The notes under the pieces are model-generated. The model was not told where the DNA came from. It did no database searches and saw nothing but the letters and a program-made list of their open reading frames with translations. Source: Amycolatopsis mediterranei (lineage in GTDB: Bacteria; Actinomycetota; Actinomycetes; Mycobacteriales; Pseudonocardiaceae). Taken from it: 64,000 nucleotides of DNA. This document shows positions 39,544 to 48,756 of the stretch, one piece after another. Every line of letters begins with the position of its first letter. Position 1 is the stretch's first letter. Made by a program: the position numbers and the translations under genes. Location: assembly GCF_026017845.1 (NCBI RefSeq), contig NZ_CP100416.1:2407489-2471488 (forward strand), written 5' to 3'.

Positions 39544-40167
39544 ATGCGACGCGTGACAACGGCAGCTCCCACCATCAGTCAGCGGGTCCACTCGCTGAAC
39601 CGGCCGAACATGGTCAGTGTCGGCACCATCGTGTGGCTTTCCAGCGAGCTGATGTTCTTCGCCGGACTGTTCGCGATGTTCTTCACCGTCAAGGCGCAGA
39701 ACTCGTCCGGCCAGTGGCCGCCGCCGCTGCACGACGAGCCGTTCCACCTCAACGTGGCGTACGCGATCCCGTTCACGGTGATCCTCGTGCTGTCCTCGCT
39801 GACCTGCCAGTTCGGCGTGTTCGCCGCCGAGCGCGGCGATGTCTACGGGCTGCGCCGCTGGTACATCGTCACGTTGATCATGGGCGCGATCTTCGTCGCC
39901 GGCCAGGCCAACGAGTACCACAACCTGGTCGAAGAGGGGATGACGATCCCGTCCGGCCCGTTCGGCACGGTCTTCTTCCTCGCCACCGGGTTCCACGGCC
40001 TGCACGTCATCGGCGGGCTCATCGCCTTCGTGTACCTGCTCATCCGCACGAAACTGAGCAAGTTCACGCCCGCCCAGGCCACGTCGGCGATCGTCGTGTC
40101 CTACTACTGGCACTTCGTCGACATCGTGTGGGTCGGCCTCTTCGGTGTGATCTACCTCCTGCCGTGA
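39544..40167 (+). CDS. ctaE: Cytochrome c oxidase subunit III
   Basis: Seven-helix subunit of the aa3 oxidase that supports the proton/oxygen path of subunit I. The 207-residue protein contains [17 protein letters not shown] near 30-46, [32 protein letters not shown] and the C-terminal [15 protein letters not shown], all diagnostic. The ATG at 39544 has GAGAGGA five bases upstream, so it is preferred to an earlier GTG-type start. qcrC follows after 66 bases in the same direction. ctaD (subunit I) is not in the window. Confidence 0.96.
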   Translation: MRRVTTAAPTISQRVHSLNRPNMVSVGTIVWLSSELMFFAGLFAMFFTVKAQNSSGQWPPPLHDEPFHLNVAYAIPFTVILVLSSLTCQFGVFAAERGDVYGLRRWYIVTLIMGAIFVAGQANEYHNLVEEGMTIPSGPFGTVFFLATGFHGLHVIGGLIAFVYLLIRTKLSKFTPAQATSAIVVSYYWHFVDIVWVGLFGVIYLLP

Positions 40168-40233
40168 GGGTTTCACCCACAGCCGCCACCACCTTCACCA
40201 TCGGCCTGAACTGACAGCAAGGGTTGCCGCAAG

Positions 40234-41052
40234 ATGACCACCAGCACCAAAACCTCGGAGCGCCGCTACCGCGCGCGGTCGAAGCTGCGGAGGCGGTTCG
40301 CCGGCCTGCTCGCGCTCGGCATCGCGCTGGTGGGCGCCGGCGCCCTGTACGCCGTGTTCGCCCCGGAGCCGCAGACCGCGCAGGCCCAGGGCACGCCGGC
40401 GCAGCTGCGCCTCGGCGAGCAGGTCTACAACAACACCTGCATCGCCTGCCACGGCGCGAACCTCGAGGGCGTGCAGGACCGCGGGCCGAGCCTGATCGGC
40501 ATCGGCGACGCCGCGGTGTACTTCCAGACTTCTTCGGGCCGGATGCCCGCCGCGCGCCAGGAGGCGCAGATCGAGCGGAAGCCGCCGAAGCTGACCGAGG
40601 CCGAGATCGACGCGGTCGGCGCCTACATCCAGGCGCACGGCGGCGGCGTCCAGCGGCCCGCCGAGAAGGGCGAGGCCCTGCGCGGCGACGACCCGGCCCG
40701 CGGTGGCGAGCTGTTCCGCCTCAACTGCGCGTCGTGCCACAACTTCACCGGCCGCGGTGGCGCGCTGTCCGCCGGCAAGTACGCGCCGAACCTGGACCCG
40801 GCCAGCGAAGAGCAGATCTACACGGCCATGCTCACCGGCCCGCAGAACATGCCGAAGTTCTCCGACCGGCAGCTGTCGCCGGAGGAGAAGAAGGACATCG
40901 TCGCCTACGTGAAGTCGGTGTCGGACGGCAACAATGACCCGGGTGGTAACGGCCTCGGCGGGGTCGGCCCCGCTTCGGAGGGCGTCATCGCCTTCATCGT
41001 CGGGATCGCCGCGCTGATCGGCGTGACGTTGTGGATTGGATCGAAGGCATGA
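40234..41052 (+). CDS. qcrC: Di-haem cytochrome c subunit of the bc1 complex
   Basis: A 272-residue cytochrome cc, which in actinobacteria replaces soluble cytochrome c and hands electrons directly to CuA of the oxidase. An N-terminal helix (about 22-42) is followed by two haem c sites, CIACH (Cys69, Cys72, His73) and CASCH (Cys165, Cys168, His169), with the axial Met probably in GRMP and NMPKF. A C-terminal anchor helix lies near 250-268. Its stop overlaps the qcrA start (ATGA). Secreted and membrane anchored at both ends. Confidence 0.96.
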   Translation: MTTSTKTSERRYRARSKLRRRFAGLLALGIALVGAGALYAVFAPEPQTAQAQGTPAQLRLGEQVYNNTCIACHGANLEGVQDRGPSLIGIGDAAVYFQTSSGRMPAARQEAQIERKPPKLTEAEIDAVGAYIQAHGGGVQRPAEKGEALRGDDPARGGELFRLNCASCHNFTGRGGALSAGKYAPNLDPASEEQIYTAMLTGPQNMPKFSDRQLSPEEKKDIVAYVKSVSDGNNDPGGNGLGGVGPASEGVIAFIVGIAALIGVTLWIGSKA

Positions 41053-42215
41053 GTGCCGAGGGGCCGAAGCCGCCGTCGGAGGCGGAGCTGGCTGAGATGG
41101 ACCGTGACCAGCTGGTGAAGCTGGGCGGGGCGCTCGACGGCGTCGAGATCGTCGAGTACCCGACCCCGTGGCCCGTGGAGGGCACCCGCGCGGAGAAGCG
41201 GGCCGAACGCCTGGTCGCGTTCTGGTTCGGCCTGTCCGCGCTGGCCGGGATCGGGTTCGTCGTTTCGCTGATCTGGTGGCCGTGGCAGTACGAGGCGCCG
41301 GACAACGAGAGCGGCCACTTCTGGTACAGCCTCTACACCCCGATGCTCGGCATCACGCTCGGCCTGGCCATCCTCGGCCTGGGCATCGGCGTGATCCTGT
41401 ACACGAAGAAGTTCGTGCCCGCCGAGGTCGCGGTGCAGCAGCGCAGCGACAACCAGGGCGAGGGCTCGCCCGAGGTCGACCGCGCGACGATCCTCGCGCA
41501 CCTGGCCGACGCCGGGAACCGCAGCACCATCGCCCGCCGGTCGCTGGTCAAGCGCTCGGCGATCGCCGGTGCGGGTGCGCTCGGCCTCGCGGCCGCGGCG
41601 CTGCCCATCGCGTCCTTCATCAAGGACCCGTGGAAGAACACCGAGACCCGCGATTCGCTGTGGCACACCGGCTGGCAGCCGAACTTCCCCGGCGAGAAGG
41701 TCTACCTGCGCCGCAACACCGGCAAGCCGGTCGAGGTGGAGCACGGCAAGGAGACCGAGATCTCGCTGGTCAAGGCCGAGGACCTCGACGCGGGCGCGAT
41801 GGAGACGGTGTTCCCGTTCCGCGAGTCCGAGCGGAACGACGCGGAGGCGCTGGCCAAGGCGCTGACCCGCGTCGACAACCCGGTCATGCTGATCCGCCTG
41901 CGCCCGACCGACGCCGCGAAGGTGGTCAAGCGGGCCGGCCAGGAAGACTACAACTTCGGTGACTACTACGCGTACACGAAGATCTGCAGCCACGTCGGCT
42001 GCCCGACCTCCCTGTACGAGCAGCGGACCAACCGCATCCTGTGCCCGTGCCACCAGTCGCAGTTCGACGCGCTTCACTACGCCAAGCCGATCTTCGGCCC
42101 GGCGACCCGTCCGCTGGCCCAGCTACCGATCACGGTGGACGAAGAGGGATACTTGATCGCGCGAGGCGATTTCAACGAGGCCATCGGTCCGGCCTTTTGG
42201 GAGCGTAAGTCATGA
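41049..42215 (+). CDS. qcrA: Rieske iron-sulfur subunit of the bc1 complex
   Basis: A 388-residue Rieske protein of the actinobacterial type, with three membrane helices (about 62-82, 105-125, 175-195) rather than one. The [2Fe-2S] site is CSHVGC followed by CPCHQSQFD; ligands are Cys313, His315, Cys332 and His335, with Cys318 and Cys334 forming the disulfide. [20 protein letters not shown] before the last helix is a twin-arginine-like signal. The ATG at 41049 overlaps the qcrC stop by 4 bases and its own stop overlaps the qcrB start by 4, so the three are translationally coupled. Confidence 0.96.
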   Translation: MSAEGPKPPSEAELAEMDRDQLVKLGGALDGVEIVEYPTPWPVEGTRAEKRAERLVAFWFGLSALAGIGFVVSLIWWPWQYEAPDNESGHFWYSLYTPMLGITLGLAILGLGIGVILYTKKFVPAEVAVQQRSDNQGEGSPEVDRATILAHLADAGNRSTIARRSLVKRSAIAGAGALGLAAAALPIASFIKDPWKNTETRDSLWHTGWQPNFPGEKVYLRRNTGKPVEVEHGKETEISLVKAEDLDAGAMETVFPFRESERNDAEALAKALTRVDNPVMLIRLRPTDAAKVVKRAGQEDYNFGDYYAYTKICSHVGCPTSLYEQRTNRILCPCHQSQFDALHYAKPIFGPATRPLAQLPITVDEEGYLIARGDFNEAIGPAFWERKS

Positions 42216-43894
42216 GTTCACTCACCACGCCGACCAAGGGGTCGAGCCCGGTCGAGAAGGCGCTGGGCGACGCCGCGAACAACGCCGACCAGCGGTACCA
42301 CCTGGCCAAGGGCCTGCGGCACCAGCTGAACAAGGTGTTCCCGACCCACTGGTCGTTCCTGCTGGGCGAGATCGCGCTCTACAGCTTCATCATCCTGCTG
42401 CTCACCGGTGTGTACCTGACGCTGTTCTTCGACCCCTCCATGCAGGAGGTCGTCTACCACGGCAGCTTCAAGAACATGCAGGGCCTGGAGATGTCGCAGG
42501 CGTTCCGCACGACGCTGGACATCTCGTTCGACGTGCGCGGCGGCCTGTTCATGCGGCAGCTGCACCACTGGGCCGCGCTGATCTTCGTCGCGTCGATGGC
42601 CGTGCACATGCTGCGGATCTTCTTCACCGGCGCGTTCCGGCGCCCGCGTGAGGCGAACTGGGTGATCGGCGGTCTGCTGCTGGTCCTGGGCTGCTTCGAA
42701 GGCTTCTTCGGGTATTCGCTGCCGGATGACCTGCTCTCCGGTACCGGTATCCGCGCGACGCTGTCGGGCATCGTGCTCTCGGTGCCGGTGGCCGGTACCT
42801 GGATCCACTGGGCGCTGTTCGGTGGGGAGTTCCCCGGCGACCAGATCATCCCGCGCCTGTACACGCTGCACATCCTGCTGCTGCCGGGCATCATGCTCGC
42901 GCTGGTCGGGGTGCACCTGGCGCTGGTCTGGTACCAGAAGCACACGCAGTTCCCGGGCGTGCGCCGCAAGGAGACCAACGTCGTCGGCGTCCGGATCATG
43001 CCGTACTTCGCGCTCAAGGGCGGGGCGTTCTTCACGCTGGTCATCGGCGTGCTGGCGCTGATGTCGGGCCTGTTCCAGATCAACCCGGTGTGGAACTTCG
43101 GCCCGTACAACCCGGCGCAGGTGTCGGCGGGCTCGCAGCCCGACTGGTACATGGCCTGGGCCGACGGCATGCTCCGGATCTGGCCGGCGTGGGAGGTCTA
43201 CCTCGGGAACTACACGATCCCGGCGGTGTTCTTCCCCGGCGCGGTCGGCATGCCGATCCTGATCGGCCTGCTGCTGGCCTACCCGTTCCTGGAGCGGAAG
43301 CTGTCCAAGGACACCGCGCACCACAACCTGCTCCAGCGGCCCCGGGACGCCCCGGTCCGCACGGCGCTGGGCGCGATGGCGCTGGGCTTCTTCCTGGTCA
43401 TCGAGCTGTCCGGCTTCAACGACATCATCGCCGACCAGTTCGACATCTCGTTGAACGCGACGACGTGGGCGGGCCGCATCGGCGTGCTGCTCGTGCCGCC
43501 GGTGGCCTACTACCTGACCTACCGGCTCTGCCTGGGTCTGCAGCGGGCCGACCGCGAGGTGCTGGAACACGGCGTCGAGACGGGCATCATCAAGCGGCTG
43601 CCGCACGGTGAGTTCATCGAGATCCACCAGCCGCTGGCCGGCGTGGACAGCCACGGGCACGCGATCCCGCTCGAGTACCAGGGCGCGTCGGTGCCGAAGA
43701 AGATGAACAAGCTGGGTTCGGCCGGGCACGCGGTGCCGGGCACGTTCTGGTCCCCGGACCCGGCCGAGGAGACCGCGGCGCTGCAGCGGGCCAACGGCAA
43801 CGGGCACTCCGGGGCCGAGAACGGTCAGCACGGCCAGCACGGCGAGTTCGACTCCGCCGAGACGGCGTCGACCGCGAAGCAGTCCGACCACTAG
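42212..43894 (+). CDS. qcrB: Cytochrome b subunit of the bc1 complex
   Basis: A 560-residue membrane core of the menaquinol:cytochrome c reductase. The haem-ligand histidines appear in [19 protein letters not shown] and in [20 protein letters not shown], and the quinol site in [14 protein letters not shown] and the [10 protein letters not shown] segment. It is longer than mitochondrial cytochrome b because of a cytoplasmic C-terminal extension rich in Gly, Asn, His and Gln. It is the drug target in mycobacteria. Ends the ctaE-qcrC-qcrA-qcrB operon, followed by a terminator. Confidence 0.97.
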   Translation: MSSLTTPTKGSSPVEKALGDAANNADQRYHLAKGLRHQLNKVFPTHWSFLLGEIALYSFIILLLTGVYLTLFFDPSMQEVVYHGSFKNMQGLEMSQAFRTTLDISFDVRGGLFMRQLHHWAALIFVASMAVHMLRIFFTGAFRRPREANWVIGGLLLVLGCFEGFFGYSLPDDLLSGTGIRATLSGIVLSVPVAGTWIHWALFGGEFPGDQIIPRLYTLHILLLPGIMLALVGVHLALVWYQKHTQFPGVRRKETNVVGVRIMPYFALKGGAFFTLVIGVLALMSGLFQINPVWNFGPYNPAQVSAGSQPDWYMAWADGMLRIWPAWEVYLGNYTIPAVFFPGAVGMPILIGLLLAYPFLERKLSKDTAHHNLLQRPRDAPVRTALGAMALGFFLVIELSGFNDIIADQFDISLNATTWAGRIGVLLVPPVAYYLTYRLCLGLQRADREVLEHGVETGIIKRLPHGEFIEIHQPLAGVDSHGHAIPLEYQGASVPKKMNKLGSAGHAVPGTFWSPDPAEETAALQRANGNGHSGAENGQHGQHGEFDSAETASTAKQSDH

Positions 43895-43902
43895 CTCCAC
43901 CT

Positions 43903-43943
43903 ACGACGAAGGCCACCTCTTCCGGGAGGTGGCCTTTCGTCGT
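43903..43943. terminator. Terminator of the ctaE-qcrCAB operon
   Basis: ACGACGAAGGCCACCTC pairs with GAGGTGGCCTTTCGTCGT around a short loop, 8 bases after the qcrB stop and just before the stop of the convergent gene at 43950. The GAAGGCCACC core also occurs in the hairpin at 7575-7620. Confidence 0.75.
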
Positions 43944-43949
43944 CTATTG

Positions 43950-44132
43950 CTAGCCGGCGCGGAGCCGGGAGACGGTCTTCTCCGCCCTCGAGACGCGCGT
44001 TTCGGGCTTCTTGGCCTCGGCGACCCACTGGACGTACTCACGCCGGTGGGAGGGCGGCAGCGCCTCGAACAGCGCCGCGGCGTCCGGGGCGGCCGCGAGG
44101 GCGGTGGCCAGCTCCGCGGGGAGCTCGCTCAA
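43950..44132 (-). CDS. Short YdeI/OmpD-associated (OmdA) domain protein
   Basis: About 60 residues matching only the C-terminal OmdA module: LPAELATALAAAPDAAALFE, LPPSHRREYVQWVAEAKKPE and the basic tail TRVSRAEKTVSRL. The full-length family is longer, so this is either a minimal stand-alone module or a trimmed gene. The TTG start overlaps the stop of the gene at 44129 (TTGA), with GGAGG inside the upstream gene, which suggests translational coupling. Function is unknown. Confidence 0.6.
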   Translation of the reverse strand: MSELPAELATALAAAPDAAALFEALPPSHRREYVQWVAEAKKPETRVSRAEKTVSRLRAG

Positions 44133-44410
44133 TCCTCCACGCCGATCGAGAAGGCGGATTCGGTGTCGGCGCGGCTGTAGGACCGGAAGGCGATGTGCGT
44201 GACGGTGTCCAGCACGCCCGGCACCTTCCCGATCCGGCCGGGGATCAGGTCGGCCAGCTCCTCGTGCGTGGACACCTTCACCGTGGCGATGAGGTCGACG
44301 TCCCCGGCGCACGAGTAGACCTCGCCGACACCCTCGATGTCGGCGATCGCCTGCGCCGCGTCCGGGATCGCGTCCGCCTCTACCTGGATCAACACGATCG
44401 CGGTGATCAC
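44129..44410 (-). CDS. Stand-alone Lrp/AsnC ligand-binding (RAM) domain protein
   Basis: A 93-residue protein with the whole RAM/ACT-like fold and no DNA-binding domain: ITAIVLIQVEADAIPDAAQA, a VGEVYSCAGDVDLIATVKV strand pair, then LIPGRIGKVPGVLDTVTHIA. Such proteins form octamers that bind amino acids and can modulate full-length Lrp relatives. Starts at ATG. It is the first gene of a two-gene unit with the OmdA-like gene; the 360-base spacer upstream holds a 21-bp repeat structure. Confidence 0.82.
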   Translation of the reverse strand: MITAIVLIQVEADAIPDAAQAIADIEGVGEVYSCAGDVDLIATVKVSTHEELADLIPGRIGKVPGVLDTVTHIAFRSYSRADTESAFSIGVED

Positions 44411-44573
44411 CTGGGTCCTCCAAGACTCGTCTGCGGGTGTCGCCCGCGATCCTAGTGAGCCCTACGCCGCGGTGCGGGCCAGCCGGTGTCCGGTCACTGC
44501 GTTCCGCAGGACGCTGAACCACCGGACGACACCCCGGCTGAGACGCTATTGGCACCTGACGGCACACCCGGCC

Positions 44574-44778
44574 AGTCGCCTCGCGTACCTGGGTGGTCGC
44601 CTTGCGTGCCTGGAGGGTCGGCTCACGTACCTGGGCGGTCGGTCGCGTGCCCGGATCGGTAGGCCACGAACCGACCGGGTACGCCGGCCGACTCTCCGGG
44701 TACGCAAGCCGACCGGCTGGGTACGTCAACCGACCCGGGCAGGCGGGTCGGGCGGGGCGCCGGGGTACGTCAGCCGAC
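44574..44778. repeat. Second structure of opposing 21-bp tandem repeats
   Basis: Four consecutive 21-bp units at 44574-44657 (for example GGTCGGCTCACGTACCTGGG) face three units of opposite orientation at 44672-44734 (for example TCTCCGGGTACGCAAGCCGA). A further partial unit at 44762-44778 runs across the stop codon of the nuclease gene. The unit is related to that at 235-360 (shared core CTCGCGT and the phrase GCGTGCCTGGAGGGTCGG). Nothing coding is evident between 44411 and 44769. Confidence 0.8.
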
Positions 44779-46479
44779 GTGTTCCAGTGAATGGGCGTTA
44801 GCGACCAGGTCCAGCCAGCCGCGCCAGCCCGCGACCGCCGCCGGCTCGGCCCAGGGGCGGGTGGTGCGGACCAGCCGCACTCCCGGGCGGGCCAGCCAGC
44901 GCAGCAGCACCCCCACCTCCTCCGGGGGTGCGCCGTTGAGCGGGCCCGGGTCCGGGAGCACCGTCTCCGCCGACGCCACCAGCGCCTCCACCACCGGGAT
45001 CGGCGGCACCCCGCGCGGGGCCACGCCGGCCGAGGCCAGACGGCCGTAGCGGATCACCGACAGCTCCCAGCCGCCCGCTCCGTCCGGGGCCGCCGCGATC
45101 AGCTCGCCGATCGAGGCCAGCGAGGACTGCCGGTGAGCCCGGCCCAGCGCCCGGATCAGGCCCGCCAGCTCGTCGCGGTGGCGGGCCGCCTGCTCGTAGT
45201 GCCGGCCCTCCGCCAGGCGCTCCACGTGCGCGGCCGCCGTGTGCAGGGGACCGCCGTCCAGGCCCGCGATGAGCCCCGACACCGACTCGACGGCCGGGCC
45301 GTACTCCGCCACGCTCTGGCGGCCCGCGCACGGCGCTCCGCAGCGCCCCAGCTCCGCCAGCACGCACGGGGTCCCGTTCGCCGACCGCGGCGAGATCCGC
45401 TGCGTGCACGTCCGCAGGCCCGATGCCCCGGCCAGGGTGTCCGCGGTGGTGCGGGCGTCGGCCTGGTTGCGGAACGGGCCCAGCACCCCAGGCCGCGGCA
45501 GCCGCACCACCGACAGCCGGGGGAACGCCTCGTCCGTCAAGCCGATCCACCAGCCCTGGTGCCGGTTCTTCGACCGCCGGTTGTACGCGGGCCGGTGCGC
45601 GGCGATCAGCCGCAGCTCCCGCACCTCCGCTTCCAGCGCGTGCGCGCACACCACGTGGTCGACGCGCTCGGCCAGCGCGACCATCTCCCGGATCCGGCTG
45701 CGGTTCTCCGAACCCGTGAAGTACGTCCGCACCCGCCGCCGCAGGTCCTTCGCCGTGCCGACGTACAGGACCTCGTCCTTCGGCCCCTTGAACAGGTAGA
45801 CGCCCGGTGCCGACGGCAGGTCGGCGGCCAGGTGCCGCTTCGCCCGCTGGGCGACGGTCACCTCCGGCAGGTACCCCATCAGCTCCTCGAGCGAGTGCAC
45901 GCCCAGGTTCCCGACCCGCTCCAGCAGGCCGTGCAGGACGTCCACGGTCGCCCGTGCGTCGTCCAGCGCCCGGTGCGTGGGCCGCGTCCTCGCGCCGAAC
46001 AGCAGCGCCAGTGCCGTCAGGTTGTACCGGCCGACCTCGTCCCGCGGCACCACCCGCCGCGCCAGCCGGACCGTGCACACCACCGTCGCCTTCGGCCACA
46101 CGTACCCGTGCCCCTCGCACGCCGCCCGCATGTGCGAGGTGTCGAAGCCGGAATTGTGCGCCACCAGCACCGCACCCCCGATGAACTCGAGGAACGCCGG
46201 CAGCACCTCCTCGATCGGCGGCGCGTCGTAGACCATGGCCTGGGTGATCCCGGTCAGTGAGACGATCTGCGGCGGGATCGGCGCGCCCGGGTTGACCAGC
46301 GTCGCGAACTCGCCCAGCACCTCGCCGCCGCGCACCTTCACCGCCCCGATCTCGGTGATCCCCGACGGCCCCGGCGGAGCCCCGGTCGTCTCGAGGTCGA
46401 AGACGACGAAAGTGGTGTCCCGCAAGGGAGTTCCGAGCTCGTCGAAGGCGAGCTGAGCCTGGACCGAACGCATGGGCAC
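44770..46479 (-). CDS. DnaQ-like exonuclease fused to a UvrC-like GIY-YIG module
   Basis: A 569-residue two-part nuclease, the counterpart of M. tuberculosis Rv2191. The N-terminal DEDDh 3'-5' exonuclease (about 18-195) shows VVFDLETTG, LVAHNSGFD and HRALDDARAT. It is followed by a GIY-YIG endonuclease-type domain as in UvrC (about 218-300; APGVYLFKGPKDEVLYVGTA, then LRRRVRTYF), a Cys-bearing RCGAPCAGRQ segment and a C-terminal UvrC-like part. It resembles the E. coli Cho/UvrC class joined to a proofreading-type exonuclease and is presumably a DNA repair enzyme. GTG 46479 or ATG 46473 may start it. Confidence 0.88.
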   Translation of the reverse strand: MPMRSVQAQLAFDELGTPLRDTTFVVFDLETTGAPPGPSGITEIGAVKVRGGEVLGEFATLVNPGAPIPPQIVSLTGITQAMVYDAPPIEEVLPAFLEFIGGAVLVAHNSGFDTSHMRAACEGHGYVWPKATVVCTVRLARRVVPRDEVGRYNLTALALLFGARTRPTHRALDDARATVDVLHGLLERVGNLGVHSLEELMGYLPEVTVAQRAKRHLAADLPSAPGVYLFKGPKDEVLYVGTAKDLRRRVRTYFTGSENRSRIREMVALAERVDHVVCAHALEAEVRELRLIAAHRPAYNRRSKNRHQGWWIGLTDEAFPRLSVVRLPRPGVLGPFRNQADARTTADTLAGASGLRTCTQRISPRSANGTPCVLAELGRCGAPCAGRQSVAEYGPAVESVSGLIAGLDGGPLHTAAAHVERLAEGRHYEQAARHRDELAGLIRALGRAHRQSSLASIGELIAAAPDGAGGWELSVIRYGRLASAGVAPRGVPPIPVVEALVASAETVLPDPGPLNGAPPEEVGVLLRWLARPGVRLVRTTRPWAEPAAVAGWRGWLDLVANAHSLEHVG

Positions 46480-46591
46480 GGACTCTAGGGGCGACCCCCG
46501 ACAGTTTTGACGGTGCAGTGGCCGGCGCGATGCCCGCGCGGTCCGTGTGGCGTGCGGGGCGGGATGCGAGGGCGGGGCCTACCCTGGACCA

Positions 46592-47989
46592 ATGCACCCG
46601 CAGCCGCTCGTGCCGGAGCCGCCCGAGGACCCCGTCGGTCCTTCGGGTGTCGCGTCGCGCGCCGAGCCGGCCGAGGAGCCCGCTGACCAGGCCGGACATC
46701 CCGATCCGGCCACCTGGCCGGCGCTGCCCGAACCGGTGCGCGACCGCATCGCCGAGCTCGCCGCGGCCGCCGTCGCCAAGCTGCCCGCCACCGACGTGCC
46801 CCGCCAGCTGCGGCCGGTCGCCAAGTTCGCCCCGGCCAAGCGCGCCAAGCTCGGTGGCGCCGCCCTGCTCGCGGCCCTCGGCGACTCCTCCCAGTTCCGG
46901 ACCGCCGTCATCGAGTGGCTGCGCGAGCACCGCACCGACGCGCTCGACCCCAACGCCACCGAATCCGTCGCCGCGGCGGCCGCCGCCGTCCTGCTCGGCG
47001 AGTCCGGGGCCGCCGGGCGCGTCCGGCTGGTCGCCCGGAACGCCGAGGAAAACGCCCTGCGCGCCGAACGCGACGCTGCGCTCGCCCGCACCCAGCGGCT
47101 CGAGCTGGAGCTCGCCCAGGTCCGCGCCGAACTCGCCGAGGCGAAACGAGCCGCCGAGAACGCCCGGGGCGAGCGCGAGGGCGAAGTCGAGAAGCTCCTG
47201 AAGCGCCTTCGCGAACAAGGCGTCCAGCTGCGCCACGCCAGGGACGCGGCCGAAGCGGCCGCCGCCGACGCCGAACGCGGTTCCGCCGCGCGCAACGACG
47301 AGATCGCGGCCCTCACCACCCAGCTCGAGCGCGAACGCCAGCGCGTCGCCGGCGAGCGTGCCCGCGCCGAGCGCGCGGTCGCCGACGCCGAGATCGCCCG
47401 CCAGTCCGCGCGCGAGGCCCGGCAGGCCGACGAGGTCCGGCTCGCCCTGCTCATCGACACCATCGACGGCGCCGTCACCGGCCTGCGCCGCGAGCTCGCC
47501 CTCGGCGCGCGCGGCGCCCGCCCGGCGGACATGGTCCGCGGCGCGAGCTCCGGCCTCGGCCAGGGCGGCAAGATCGCCGACGTGTCCACGTTGGACCGCT
47601 ACCTCGCGCTGCCCAACGTGCACCTGATCGTCGACGGCTACAACGTCACCAAGACCGGCTACCCGGAACTCGCCCTCGCCGACCAGCGCGACCGGCTGAT
47701 CCACCAGCTGTCCGCGCTGGCCGCGCGCACCTCCGCCGAGGTCACCGTCGTGTTCGACGGCGCCGGCGTGCTGTCGGTCCCCGCCTCGGTGCCCCGCGGG
47801 GTGCGGGTGCTGTTCTCCGACCGGGGGGTGCTGGCCGACGACGTCATCCGCAACCTCGTCGCGGCCGAGCCCGCGGGGCGGCCGATGGTCGTCGCGACGT
47901 CCGACCGCGCGGTCGCGGACTCCGTGCGCGGCCGCGGCGCCCACCCCACGCCGTCATCTGTGCTGGTCAGCCGCCTCTCCCGGGTCTGA
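46592..47989 (+). CDS. Coiled-coil NYN (YacP-type) RNase-domain protein
   Basis: A 465-residue protein. A Pro/Glu-rich start is followed by a helical region (about 45-160) and a long Arg/Glu/Ala coiled coil (about 165-300; RNAEENALRAERDAALARTQ onward). The C-terminal NYN domain has VHLIVDGYNVTKTG, VTVVFDGAGV and VVATSDRAVAD, giving the aspartates of the PIN-like metal site. YacP/Rae1 relatives cleave RNA on ribosomes. Divergent from the DnaQ/UvrC gene, 112 bases between starts. The ATG at 46592 is chosen at MHPQPLVPEPPED. Confidence 0.85.
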   Translation: MHPQPLVPEPPEDPVGPSGVASRAEPAEEPADQAGHPDPATWPALPEPVRDRIAELAAAAVAKLPATDVPRQLRPVAKFAPAKRAKLGGAALLAALGDSSQFRTAVIEWLREHRTDALDPNATESVAAAAAAVLLGESGAAGRVRLVARNAEENALRAERDAALARTQRLELELAQVRAELAEAKRAAENARGEREGEVEKLLKRLREQGVQLRHARDAAEAAAADAERGSAARNDEIAALTTQLERERQRVAGERARAERAVADAEIARQSAREARQADEVRLALLIDTIDGAVTGLRRELALGARGARPADMVRGASSGLGQGGKIADVSTLDRYLALPNVHLIVDGYNVTKTGYPELALADQRDRLIHQLSALAARTSAEVTVVFDGAGVLSVPASVPRGVRVLFSDRGVLADDVIRNLVAAEPAGRPMVVATSDRAVADSVRGRGAHPTPSSVLVSRLSRV

Positions 47990-48055
47990 CCGCCGGAAAC
48001 TGTCGGTGGTGGCCCCTACCGTGTGGAGCAGCAGTTCCCCACGTGAGGAGGACAC

Positions 48056-48313
48056 ATGACCGGCACCCCCGAGCTGTCCGAAGTGGACGTCTCGCACATC
48101 GCCGTTTCGGACATCGAGAACCTGGTGGTCGATTGCGACCGCTGCGCGGTGCGCGGCATCTCGTGCCACGACTGCGTCGTGAGCGTGCTGCTCGGCGCGC
48201 CACCCGCCGTGGTGTGGGACGCCGACGAGCGGCGCGCGGTCGACGCGCTGGCCGAGGCCGGGATGGTGCCCCACCTTCGGCTGGTCGAAGAACCGATCCG
48301 GCGCACCGCCTGA
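48056..48313 (+). CDS. Small Cys-rich protein, function unknown
   Basis: An 85-residue protein preceded by GAGGAGG. The middle carries C-D-R-C followed by C-H-D-C (VDCDRCAVRGISCHDCVVS), an arrangement suited to a zinc or iron-sulfur site. The rest is alpha/beta with an acidic end. It follows the NYN gene by 66 bases in the same direction and precedes the long leader of the NlpC/P60 gene. No family name can be given; conservation between actinomycetes should be checked. Confidence 0.7.
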   Translation: MTGTPELSEVDVSHIAVSDIENLVVDCDRCAVRGISCHDCVVSVLLGAPPAVVWDADERRAVDALAEAGMVPHLRLVEEPIRRTA

Positions 48314-48756
48314 TTTCCACCGTTTCGTGGCGGCGCGCCGAATGGTCGATTGAATCGGTGAACGGTCGGTAGTCGAAATGCTCTCCGGAGAAACCCCAGC
48401 GTGTAACGCCCATCACATGTTTGTTCTTGCCCTGGTCCGATGGTGGTCAACGGCGTCACTCAGCGTTTTTGGCCGCGAGGTGGTGGACGTGGTGGCGGTC
48501 TTTTCGTAACCTGTCCGAGATCTCGTGGCCCCCGGCCGTCTGTGGAGGCGGCGACGCGGGATCGCCGCCGGACGCAGCTTTGTCGGGAAGCTGGGAACCG
48601 GAACCACCACCGCGTGCTTCACCTGTTGCGGCTCGTGCATGGCAAATGTGCACGGCTCGGGCGCGTGGTGGCGGGACAGCGGCGAAGAGGAACCCCCGAC
48701 CTCTTCGTGCCCCGGTCCCCGTCGGCGGCCGAGACGCAAAGGAGACCCGCGCGACC
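48314..48756 (+). promoter_or_regulatory. Long structured leader upstream of the NlpC/P60 gene
   Basis: 443 bases with no convincing gene. Several hairpins can be drawn: GGCGGCGA/TCGCCGCC near 48549-48571, CGTGCA/TGCACG near 48634-48655, and CGAAGAGG/CCTCTTCG at about 48684-48708. TAACCT near 48511 could be a -10 box, which would give an untranslated leader of roughly 240 bases. AAAGGAG lies 12 bases before the start codon. Such leaders on actinobacterial cell-wall hydrolase genes often hold riboswitches, but I could not match a known class. Confidence 0.35.

Noticed and set aside
44798-47944. 1048-codon minus-strand frame spanning the NYN gene and the nuclease gene
   Set aside because: It covers two well-supported genes on opposite strands in the wrong frame for each; no motifs.
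48314-48756. c-di-AMP (ydaO) riboswitch
   Set aside because: Gene context fits, but I could not find the conserved GGGGTGAAT-type and GCTAACCTCGTAGGCG-type segments. Left as an unassigned leader.
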